A stretch of DNA of 60,000 bases from positions 2,110,001 through 2,170,000 of the forward strand of contig NC_087065.1 in the NCBI RefSeq assembly GCF_963678635.1, written 5' to 3'. A program made the position numbers and the translations under genes. Source of the stretch: Symsagittifera roscoffensis (taxonomy: Eukaryota; Xenacoelomorpha; Acoela; Convolutidae). A model generated the notes under the pieces. The model had not been told where the DNA came from. It saw only the letters and a list, made by a program, of their open reading frames with translations, and ran no database searches. Positions within the stretch are counted from its first letter, which is position 1. Every line of letters begins with the position of its first letter. Positions 21,577 to 31,792 of this stretch are shown one piece after another.

Positions 21577-24156
21577 TGTTTCAACAAGTCTTTTTTCCAA
21601 TATTTTCCGATCAGAACACAGATCCTTCACCCCGCACAGGACCCCAGGACTTATTAGTAACACACTACGATTGTGAAGAAAATGAACAAAAAACACTACA
21701 CAAAAATGCAATAAATCAAGTATCACAATGCGAAACAGAACCACAAGCTATAGAAACTACAAATGTAATAGCGACACTGTATTCAAAAGCCCGAGCAACT
21801 ACAGTCGCAGGATATAAATTTACAGCAACATTTTCCGAAAAGAAAGTACATTGTTCACAAGTTTCAAACGGAAAAAAAAACCGACTTGACCACGAATCAT
21901 TCTACCAAAGTAATATAGAACGACTTCTACATCTAAATCCCGATGATTGTAAAAACGAGCTACTCAGACTAAATATCACAAAAAGTAAAAACGCCGACAG
22001 AAAACTAGTATATTTTCAAGTCTTTGCCGATTCTTGAAAGATATCAAGGACATATAAAACTAGATGAAAAATACCCATACAACGGCGCACACGGAAGATT
22101 AACTTATGACATACACGATAAGCACTGGATACCGCATATTGGAATTAATAATCCATCAAACTGCAAAGCAGACACAAAAAGTAAAGGATATCAAGAAATA
22201 ATGTTTTTCGATTGGAAAAAACAACTCGAAAAAATACAACTCACACGAGATTTATCCGATAACACAATGATCTATCAAGGAATTAGATTACCTTGTAAAA
22301 ACGATCAAGGTTATTGTGATCCTACAACACGGACACAAGCAACAATTGTTTGGTTTCCCGAAGATACATGCACAACATTTCAAGTAGCAAAAATACACGC
22401 CCGAATGATAAAATTTCACGAAAAACATTTTATAGAATCAATTCCATATGAACAAGTCCATCCATCACGAAAACAAAGTACTGATTTCCGAAATATCCAT
22501 AATATAGAAAATAATTTAACACGTTTCCAAATATATCAAGAAACAAATCGCATGCAAATACAGGAACCCACTCTACATAACACAATATTCTGAAATACTA
22601 GTTGAATACGAAAAAGGTTTCGACATTACCACTGGAAAAATAAAATTTGACCCTTATGCCACAGGTCACCCTCTAAACGAAGGAACATCATATATACCAG
22701 TTAACTTTCAAAAAAGCAATGGTCAACCTGGTGGAAAACTAAAGCCACATGACACTAGAAGTACACGTTTACAAGAACTATCACTAATGAATAACACTTA
22801 ATTTGGTAATATCCACTATGATATCCACTTAGATATGAAGTTAAACTACACGATTAGTCGAATTTTTTAAGAAATGTCACTCTCCGAATTAGAAACACTT
22901 CACCAACTATGCGAATTAGAAAGAACACAAATCCTACAATCACTCGCACTAGCAGTATTAAAAATACCCTACGCAGGATATTTATTATCAGGAAATAGAT
23001 TAAATTTTCTAGACTACGAAGGAAACATTTTATGGTCTTATTTTTGTACCAAAAAAGTATCACCACTATATGTTTTTGAAGATAAACGCTGCTATAAAAG
23101 AATCCCTATTTTTTATAAAAATATGGTATACATTTTGTTGACACACTTTCACGACGAACATATTTTTGGGATACCGCAGTCCCATGTGGATCAAAAAATA
23201 GCCACAATGTAGTACAATTGAACCCTGATGAAGATAAATATTATCTTCTTACTCCATACCCTACGTTAATGCAATCACTCAAAAAATTTTCACCCGAAAG
23301 CATCAGAGCTATTGCTCGTAATCCAAATATTGATTTACAATCAATTGGAATATATTCAAAGTCAGATATCCAACACCACATTAGAACACAACAATTCCAA
23401 GAATTATTAACACAAATGGACACTATACAAAGACAATCAATTGATCAAAATTTACGAAAACTTGCCGAAACCGAAGGATTTGCAGATATTTATACACAAG
23501 ATTATAGTGGATATTTTAAAGACATTAAAGACTATATATATCTATATGGTGAAAAATACAGACCACAAGATATTTCACCTACAAATATTTTTAGCTTTGT
23601 TACCGTAAAAAATGAAATTCTCGATTTTCTAGGATGGCCCTATTACATCTTAGAAAAATTAACTATCCTATACGCAATGTTTAACTTTATAGGATTTCTT
23701 TTTTCACTTTTAAAAGGAATCTATAACACATGCGCTATACACACACAAGTAAATAGACAAGCAAGTGTAGCACGCATACTATTTGCATGATTTTTTGGAA
23801 TTTTTTCTACATCAATAAACAAAATTCTTCTAGACGCACAAATAAAAGAATATAATACAAAAATAGCGACAAGACAGAACACGTACGACGAAGAACATAA
23901 TAACATAGAAGTAACACCTACCGCACCACAGTTGCCACCCCTACCACATAACCATCCATTATCCTTAGTCCCACGTAATTTCCGAAACCTAGCAATAACA
24001 CATAACCCAAATTTTAGACCAAATATATCACAAAATCCCATACAACATATAATGACACATCATTCACAAGATGATAATACATATGAACAAATTATAGAAC
24101 AACCCCATATCACCGCTTTCCAGTCTCAAAATAATCATTTTTTCAGCCCACGATGA
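21555..24156 (+). pseudogene. env-like glycoprotein, probably class III (jingchuvirus-like), heavily interrupted
   Basis: Candidate fusion glycoprotein spanning about 860 codons over several frames. The N-terminus has a modest signal-like segment, then THYDCEEN. A second block has CDPTTRTQATIVWFPEDTC with paired Cys; later blocks include RCYKRIPIFY, SRRTYFWD, PCGS and YYLLTPYPT. A hydrophobic segment near 23655-23735 (ILYAMFNFIGFLFSLL) is the likely membrane anchor, followed by a Pro-rich tail. From memory, this order of Cys motifs resembles chuvirus and related negative-strand virus glycoproteins, which have been reported in arthropod retroelements; that is inference. Breaks: frame change near 22035, another near 22590, TAA 22799 and 22868, frame change near 23130, TGA 23788. 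The final TGA overlaps the next ATG as ATGA at 24153-24156. No intact protein can be made. Confidence 0.72.
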
Positions 24157-25958
24157 GCCGACAACTTGGATCCCTACACCGCTCAAATTCCCACCCAACC
24201 AACCAACCTCCACACTCCAATCCCAATAATCCCACTTTTTGCTTTCCCACCACCCAATTTCCCAACTATTAATATATCATCAAGCACGAATTCGGATACT
24301 AACTCAGATATTTCAGTTTTATACTCCATCTCACAACTTAATAACTCTAATATAGAAACCCCTGACGAATTTGCAGACTCCGAACCATCTCCATCCAATA
24401 ATTTTCAAACCAACTCCTCAGTTTTTTCAAAACCCCCTTTTCAACCAATCCCACTAAATAATTCTCTCCCATCCGTTTCCACTCCTTCTTATGCTTCGCA
24501 AGTAACCCCAACCTACTCTCCATTTCATTCCGACCGATCATCTAATAATTCTCCAGATACCACCCAAATTTCCCAGGAACTCGATAGTTTTATCACCCTA
24601 CAACAACAGTTAATACACCCTAACACCCTCACCATACATCAAATTTCATCCACAATAGAATCCTCAAACCCACCTACTCCTCAGCTTACAATGCATCATT
24701 AGCACAATCATCCACATCCACCGAAACATCGAATAGCACTCACCGAGCTTACCGCACTTTTAAACGAAAATTCCCGAATCACCCATTCCCGACCAAACCC
24801 GAAACAGCCTGCGAATATATTAATCATCGACAACACACAAACACGAAAGATTTTCTAGCAATCACCTTACCCTCATTCCCACAATATACATTAAAAACAC
24901 CTAACGACACTAACGACACACGTAGTTTTGTAGATGAACATGTTTTAATGCCCACACTTCACTGGACAGCATATTACCATTTTACTAATCCCCTTTGCCT
25001 GCCACTATCTAGTACTCATGACGATATAGAAAAGAATAAAGATATGCTATATTGACTCACCGCAACACTAACACCTAGACAATTTACTTATATAGGATAT
25101 AAAAAATTACTAAAAACATTCACTGCACCTCGTGCAAACGAATTTACAATAGATTATTACGACCATAATATCATCCGAACTAATCAAGACCAATTTCTAG
25201 ATGACGACCGCTTCGCTAACCTACAACTAACAGAAAAATTTTTCATCAAAATGTCATATGTATTCACACTTAATATTTTTGATAGAAAGTATGATCACAT
25301 CATTTCTGAAGCACTTAATGATATTCAAGCTTACGAAAGTTTTCAAGACAAATTTCAGTTATTTTCACTAACCTTTCACTTCCTTGCACCACATGAACGC
25401 GATTTGCACTGTTCACACGACATTATGTTACGCACTAAACAGACTCATACATATACATACTATCGCTTCATACAAAATCATTTTGATTTACATACTCCAT
25501 CAAGACAACCACACCATCGTTTTCAGTTTCTTAACTCGAAGTACACTTCACCATTTTTTCTTAATTTCACCTATTGCATCAAGAATACTAACCTCCACGG
25601 CATCCTCCGCAATTATGACCCAGTAACACAAATGTATATATTTTGTCCCATCACGAAGACCTTTAACGCCGAAGAATCCAGACCCTGCCTTATCCCACAT
25701 GAAATTATCCAGCCTATAGAAATCCCAATATTAGAATTTATTCACAATACTAAATATAATCACAAAATATATAACCTTATTCAAAACACACCTTATGAGT
25801 TTGCGGTAGGCACCGAAGAACTAAAAACCATTAAAGCACTTCAATTGCTTTGGCCACTGCTTCAAACTAAAAACATCAATCGCATACTAGCAAAATTACT
25901 AACAACATCGGACATGATACACGACATCTTCCCCCACGGCTTTTTCCCAGACGATTAA
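24153..25958 (+). pseudogene. ORF-Y: downstream accessory gene, unknown family, two frame changes and one stop
   Basis: The ATG at 24153 overlaps the env stop (ATGA). That frame closes early, but the neighbouring frame continues in the same Pro/Thr/Ser-rich style (24166-24702, for example FADSEPSPSNNFQTNSSVF), and a third stretch, back in the ATG frame, runs from about 24700 to TAA 25956-25958, broken by TGA at 25053. This implies about 600 codons. The N-terminal third is low-complexity. The C-terminal two thirds look globular, with SFVDEHVLMPTLHWTAYYHF, TATLTPRQFTYIGYKKLL, FQDKFQLFSLTFHFLAP and a Leu-rich end (LQLLWPLLQTKNINRILAKL). No membrane segment. I do not recognise it. Position after env is where complex retroviruses carry regulatory genes; function unknown. 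Confidence 0.65.
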
Positions 25959-25961
25959 CAG

Positions 25962-26046
25962 GTAAGTATAATTTAAAAATGTTCTTAACTAATAAATTTA
26001 AATTATTACTAACCATTCTTTATTCATGTTTCTTTTACATTTCTAG
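25962..26046 (+). other. Consensus 85-bp spliceosomal intron just after the last stop codon
   Basis: CAG|GTAAGT at 25959-25967 is a perfect donor, 3 nt after the ORF-Y TAA. TACTAAC at 26007-26013 is a perfect branch site, a pyrimidine-rich tract follows, and TTTCTAG ends at 26046. Size and motifs are those of a minimal intron on the same strand as the element. A retroelement that passes through spliced RNA would lose it, so genomic RNA must stay unspliced, as in retroviruses. Confidence 0.75.
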
Positions 26047-27547
26047 TCTTCATACCACGATCATCTGCAAAAAACAGAAAAGAAAAATAAAAAATAATCT
26101 TGTTAAAAAACTTCATTAATATTTTGCACAAGATAATATAATAAATTACCAAATGTAGTAAATTAATTTATAAATTGTTTCCCCATAAAGCAGTAAATTT
26201 AATTACGATGAAAATTTATAACTTTAATTACAAAAAGCAGTAAATTTGAAATTCTATGTAATAAATTGATAAAATGAAAATGCAGTACTAACCTTTTGAT
26301 ATTTTCATTCACTCGCACAAGAATTCTATCCAAACTCGCATAGCTCGCCCACGAAGAATTGTTTAAATAATGTTTTTAAGTTTCAAGTTTTCACACTCAA
26401 CAACTCTAACACACGATAACAAGTTTCAAACTTTCCTTTAACCCGGTTGGAAAGGAATTATATACTAAACCAAACGCAGCTTACTAAACACCACAAATCA
26501 TAAAATAACAGCATGACTAAGAAGAAAACCAACGGTACCCAAACCGGATTAACCCAGTTTAAAACTGGATAGTTTATTCTTTTGAAAACACTGGATAATT
26601 TTTTCTTATTAAAGAAAGAAAAAATAAAACACAAAAAAATCGCAAGACAAACCCATACCAAAAGCAATTTGATTTTTGAAAAAAGGACACAACCAAAGAA
26701 ACCTAAGAAAGACCAACATAAATCCAACATAAAACGTTACGTTATCACATAACAGGACCTCTCAAAAAAACCGCACAAAGTCATACTCCCACTCCTGGCC
26801 TAACCCACCAGAGAGGACGTCCTGAGCATGCTCTATAGCCGGCCTAACCCACCGCGCTCCATCCACCATTTGTGACCACACTTCTATTTTTAATAAGAGG
26901 TACTCAGGGGTGAGTAACTCTTCAAAATAACCGAACTAAAACAAAAAAGTTTTTGTGAAAACAACTAACTAAATTCATTTTTAAAAAATCGAACTAATAA
27001 AATTTTATAAAATGTAAATCATACCTTGCAGTATATAGATTGACACACAACAACAAAGACGAACATCCAAAGACAAAGTGATTCCATCACACTCGAACAA
27101 GAATGGCTAACCACAACCGATATGCCGTCCACAATCACAACTCAAAAGATTTAGAGTACGACTTGACTTCGCAGAAAAGGACTTCATTGAACTAGACCAA
27201 TGACCACCTCGATGTTCAAGTATACGTACAGATCCGAGTTACGAGGCATCCCTTCCACACACGATCTCCACGCCATTCCCAGACGAGGTTGAACACAAAA
27301 CAAGTTCTCTACATAATACAGAAAAACCCGTCATAGCAAACCATTTTGAAATCAGATTGATTTCATTGGGGAACACAGTCGTTGTCACAAGACGACACAA
27401 CGATTGATGTCCCTAACTCCAGCGTCTGGAATTTCTTTAACAAGAGAAACCGGACAAGAACATGATGTTCGCCAAATACCAACGTTCATCATCCATCCTT
27501 TGAATTGCAGAAAGATAATTCTAAAAACTCTGTAAAACCCGGATGGG
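26047..27547 (+). other. 3' untranslated region of the large element
   Basis: About 1.5 kb with no coding frame on the plus strand. It contains A-rich blocks, a GGCCTAACCCACC motif twice (near 26797 and 26841), and a GC-richer final 500 bp. The bases before the 3' LTR (ACCCGGATGGG) are a poor polypurine tract. A hydrophobic minus-strand frame at 26458-26730 is taken as chance. Confidence 0.6.
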
Positions 27548-27957
27548 TGGAACCTGATCTAAACTATATTTTATGATTGGATAAATTGGATATTTTACCA
27601 CTGTAAAGTATTTAATATTAACCAATCATAATCCATCTAACTAACAACCCACTTATTTGTAAGTGCTGAAATTACTTGTAATTTCAGCACCAGAGAGATT
27701 TGAATTTAACTTAGAAATTAGTTGCCTCTCCAAGAGAACTTCAGCAGCCGCAACAAACCAGTATACCCTAGATCTATTGAGCCTAGCAGAGACTAGTTAA
27801 ACACCCTGAGACTAGAAAGTATAAGAGTAAGATTAGGATCGGTATTAGACTAAGAAGTTGCACGAATCTATCCGACCGAAAATAAGATAGCGTGACGAGC
27901 AGACGGTGTACCCTATCCGAAATTACTCTATGAGTTAACCACATCGGTTCTAACTCA
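27548..27957 (+). repeat. 3' LTR (410 bp)
   Basis: Identical in length to the 5' LTR, with five substitutions seen by eye. TG start at 27548, CA end at 27957. Confidence 0.93.
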
Positions 27958-27961
27958 ATTT
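27958..27961. other. Right target site duplication ATTT
   Basis: ATTT right after the 3' LTR, matching 9255-9258. Confidence 0.75.
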
Positions 27962-29287
27962 ACCTGAATATTTAGGCATAGTTTGTTTTCGGCTGAAAAA
28001 AAACGACCTAAAGCATTGAGCGCGTGCTATGAGGCACACAGGCTTAACGATACGCCCCCTTCTGTCAGGGGCTTTAGTCTTAGCATCTAAACTGCTCAAC
28101 AGGAGGAAAGCGCCAATTACTTATGAGCTGCAAATTATTTTGAACTGATTGTTTGCAAGGTACTGAGTTTTGGGCTTACAGTTCCAACGTTCGATTTTTA
28201 GCCGCGATATGGAAAATCTTTAATTTCGTATTCTAATTTTTAAACCAAAAATAATTTAAAATCAGAGCCAAAAAATTGAATAGGTTTTTCTAAAAAGAAA
28301 CGATCGTTTTTTTGCCGTTAAGTAGGATAACGGAAAGGGACCAAAACTAGGCTCAAAATATTTGTAAAATGCGTAACTAAAATACAAAACATTTTCTTTT
28401 TCGAATTTTTTTCGGGTTACGATTTGTTTTTTGCTTTATTCCCTTCTAATGAAAAGCTGGAACTAAATGAAATTTTTGAATTGGTTGTTCTAGACGAGAT
28501 CATTAAATTGCTAATAAGAACATTTTAATGTGGTATTCACTATATTTGTATGAAGTATCGTTGTGGTGGCTAGTTTTGAATTGAAAAGAGTTCTAAGAAT
28601 CAAAACGCATCAAAGAACTAAGTTGTTTTCCCGGTTGCTGTGCAAGTAGCGCAGAATGTTCTGATCACATCAGTGTTCTTTTGAACGTGTATAAAATATA
28701 ATTCTCATGTATTAATTTTTTACTTGTATTTTTTTTAAAAGGTTAGTTTATTAAGACATTTAGCTTAACTTTTTTAAAAGTAAGAAGCTCGATTTTTCAC
28801 TCTACGCCAAGGCTTAGTACAGTTTTTATGCAACACTGAATAATTTTTTTGGAATTTCTTTTCATCGGTTATTGACCGCTGGCCGTTTTCTTTGTGGACA
28901 TATTTCGCACGAAAAATCATGCCAGACTCGAATCATTAGAGGTCGAATCAGATAGTTAGAAGTCGAATCAAAAAACTAGTCTTATAAATTGTCACTTATT
29001 TCTTGAAGAGTTTTATTTCAGAGATAGCTGAATCCAACAAGCAACAATTTTATAGTTCTTTTTAAAAATATTTTTTGCTATCTTTTTGTTGGAGAGGGAA
29101 GGCCTCGCTTCTCGCTACTTTTAACAGGTGCGGGGGTCACGAAAATCGACAGAATAAACAGAGTTTCATGCATAGTTAAAATACCTGCAGCTGAAAAATA
29201 AAGTAAGTCAATTTGTGTAACGGACACCATTTGGCTTGGTAACAGACAAATCAGGGTAAGCGACCCAAAACATGTTGGTATTATAAC
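27962..29287. other. Intergenic sequence, nothing recognised
   Basis: AT-rich, with a GC-richer patch at 28020-28130 (GCGCGTGCTATGAGGCACAC and CTGTCAGGGGCTTTAG). No coding frame, RNA gene or repeat could be assigned. Confidence 0.5.
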
Positions 29288-29508
29288 TGGTGCCAGGTGA
29301 AAAAAAGACGACACGGCATTAAGACGACATGCCATTAAGACGACAAATGAGGATTAAAACATGTAAATTGAACTAATCAAATTGAAGCGAATTATTTATC
29401 TCAGAAATACAATGGGATAATTTGATTTTAAAATAGTGTTTAGGAGTTTCTTAAAAACCCGCCAAAAGCATTTGTCGTCTTAACAGCTGTCGTCTTATTC
29501 GCCGGAAA
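29288..29508. mobile_element. Foldback element with tandem TTAAGACGACA subrepeats in its arms
   Basis: The left arm carries GAAAAAAAGACGACA, CATTAAGACGACA and CATTAAGACGACAAATG. The right arm is the inverse (CATTTGTCGTCTTAACAGC, TGTCGTCTTATTCGCCGG). Ends about CCAGGTGAA and CCGGCGAA. Noncoding, about 220 bp; no clear target duplication. Confidence 0.65.
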
Positions 29509-30395
29509 CTGTAATAACTATAACCAGGTTAGGCAGTATAACGTCTGTGCACCACAAGATCAAGTCGTAATTTTCAAAATTGGGCGCCGATATTAAATAA
29601 GTTTAGGGCTAGTTTTAGTGAATATAAGATTTAGAGGGTTCAAAGCTACAAAGTCAATTAAGAGGGCAGGATTAATCGGAAAAAATGAGGGAATCCTGGA
29701 AAATTTAATTTAGATCAGAATTTCCATTTATTATTCAGCTTCTCTGAGTTTGAATATTCAGAGTATGCTGGTCTGTTTGTTGCTCCCTGAAGCGATCAGT
29801 CTTATTGTTCTAGTTGAGTAGCGCCGCAGCATCCCATTTATATTGACTTAATAATGAATTACCAGATGAAATATCCAAAAAAAAACAGGAAGTCTCACGA
29901 CTGGTTTAAACAAAATGCGTGAAAAAGAACAGAAAAATCAGTCACTATCTAGGAATGAAGTCAAACGCAAACAAACTCCTCTTTAAATACGCACTCTGTT
30001 TCTATCTTCCTGATTTGATGATGAAATATATGTAAACAGAAATATTATTTTTGATCATAAAGTCAGGAAATTTGACAATGACTAGAAAACAGCCACCATT
30101 TACGTTACAGTTGACCAATTACAAATTTCATCTCGATAGATATGAAAATGTTACGACTTATCCTTGAAACAATTGTTTTTAAAGCTATAGTAAAAAAGCT
30201 GTGATAGAAAAATTTCACTATGGTATAATTTCTTCATGGTTTTCGCAATATTTGTTGCTGATCGACCCTAGAGTTTTTAGAAGACGAAAGCGCGCAAAAA
30301 AGAAAGATTATTTTTTTTGGTCAAAAGTTACCAAAAACTTGGTTGTGGCCTGTTTTTTTTTTAAATAATTCAGTCATAATAAGGTGAAAATATGG
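29509..30395. other. Intergenic sequence, nothing recognised
   Basis: AT-rich. No gene or structured repeat seen. Confidence 0.5.
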
Positions 30396-30585
30396 GTAGG
30401 GCGACAATTCGTAACAGGCGACAATTCGTAACAGGTGACAATAAGTAACAAGGCATTGGCAGATAGAATACGCTTCGCTCAGCTGCGCTTACATCCGGCA
30501 CGAGAGGAATTTTGCGCGTGAATCAGTGTTCCCCGCTTAATCTACTGTTACGAATTGTCACTTGTTACGAATTATTGCCTGCTAC
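30396..30585. mobile_element. Foldback element with ACAATTCGTAACAGG subrepeats
   Basis: The left arm has GCGACAATTCGTAACAGG twice, then GTGACAATAAGTAACAAGG. The right arm is the inverse (CTGTTACGAATTGTCACTTG, TTACGAATTATTGCC). Ends GTAG and CTAC. About 190 bp and noncoding. Same architecture as the element at 29288-29508 but unrelated in sequence. Confidence 0.65.
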
Positions 30586-31719
30586 GACTATGGCCGCAAA
30601 AATGCCAAAAAAAATAACTAAGAATCTCCTTCAGTGCTATAGTGAACTTAAGTCAGCTGAAGGGAGTTGCTTGCCGCGAACCATAAGTTTCGGAAAATCT
30701 TTTTAAAATTTTGCAATCTAAGCACTCTCGATGCGAGAAAAAAAAAGATTTATGAAAAAAGTGTAAAAATCAGTTCTCTTATCAACATTTTTGCGTAGTT
30801 TTGTATAAATTAGTGACAAAAACGAAGAATTTATTTTAGAACAATTTAATTTTTGCAGCAAGATTTTTTCATTAAATTTTACTTTTTTTACAGCCACTTT
30901 TCAGTTCAACATATGCAGCTACATTCAACTAGAAAACGTACTTTATACGTCATTAGTTATGCCTTATACGTACCCATTTTAGTTGACACTCAACAACACT
31001 ACCAGTAGTATATATCCTATTTATGAAATGTAAGCAATCTGCAAAGATCTGTATATAATGTGAATAAAATCTTTTTACAATCTGTATAGAAGGTGTTTGA
31101 AAGTTTTCTATAAGTGGAGATAGTAGGCACCACAACACCGAAAAAATCATTTTAGTAGCTATCGAGTCGATTAACCAAAACACACAATGTAGTGGATTAT
31201 AATCTATTTGGTAGCTGTAAAATCATAATTCGGGGAGATGAGAAGGTATCCATTTCACAACTGTATATTTTACTAGCTAGTATCGACTGCAATCGTAATT
31301 TTACAACGTGGATGGCTGCACAATTCTTACTTGTTGACAAAAATGATAGCATGAGGTGATTGGACAAGATAATAAACTTTAAAATTGAAGTGATTGTTGC
31401 TTAAATAATAAAAAATAAGAACTAAAAAAACATTCACATCCAAATCTTCGTTTTTTCTTCCTTTTAATTTAGTTTGAAAAAATTAAATTAAGAACAGAAA
31501 GGAACGGGAGCGACAAAAAAGCTTTTATTGAAACTGAACGCTACTTGTTCCGAAGAAACTTTTTATTTCTCTTCTGCAATACTTTATATCTTATCTAATT
31601 TTCTGGTTAAAATTTTTTTGTGGTTTTAATAAAACAGGATTTTCTTAAAATTTTTCATTTCTTATCTTATTTCATATCAGGAATTAGCTAAATCTAGGCT
31701 GTTTCTAGCTAGAAAAAAA
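30586..31719. other. Intergenic sequence, nothing recognised
   Basis: AT-rich. Short frames here show no domain or motif. Confidence 0.5.
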
Positions 31720-31792
31720 GGCTCCTGTTGGTGCTCGAACTCATGCCTTGTAATTGTGTAGGCGGATGTGCTAACCACTAGACCACTTGCCC
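31720..31792 (-). pseudogene. tRNA-derived sequence (Val-like), probably pseudogene or SINE head
   Basis: A 73-nt minus-strand stretch begins GGGCAAGTGGTCTAGTGGTT. It has a perfect A box (TGGTCTAGTGG) and a good B box (AGTTCGAGCAC) at tRNA spacing, and a T7 run follows at 31719-31713, as a Pol III terminator would. The anticodon-loop equivalent is CCTACAC (anticodon TAC in register), but the acceptor, anticodon and T stems do not pair, so it should not be a working tRNA. Confidence 0.55.

Larger units (their letters stand above)
9259..27957 (+). mobile_element. 18.7 kb Ty3/Gypsy-like retrovirus-like element, complete with LTRs
   Basis: It is bounded by 410-bp LTRs with TG...CA ends and a 4-bp duplication. 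Plus-strand order: LTR, PBS-like site, hairpin-bearing leader, ORF1, gag, nucleocapsid-like tract, protease, RT, RNase H, integrase with GPY/F-type C-terminus, spacer, ORF-X, env-like gene, ORF-Y, short intron, 3' region, LTR. The RT-RH-IN order places it in Ty3/Gypsy. The length is about twice to three times that of a usual Gypsy element. gag frames are mostly open, but pol and everything after it carries many stops and frame changes, so this copy is not autonomous. The base composition is strikingly A-rich and C-rich on the plus strand and unlike the flanks, as seen in several retroviruses. Confidence 0.93.

Noticed and set aside
26458-26730. 90-codon hydrophobic minus-strand frame in the 3' region of the large element
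   Set aside because: The composition is what reversed A-rich sequence gives (Phe, Leu, Val). No motif, and antisense to the element.
29078-29335. 85-codon minus-strand frame
   Set aside because: It runs into the foldback element, shows no domain and has no consistent splice sites.
31720-31792. Functional tRNA-Val gene
   Set aside because: Acceptor, anticodon and T stems do not pair.
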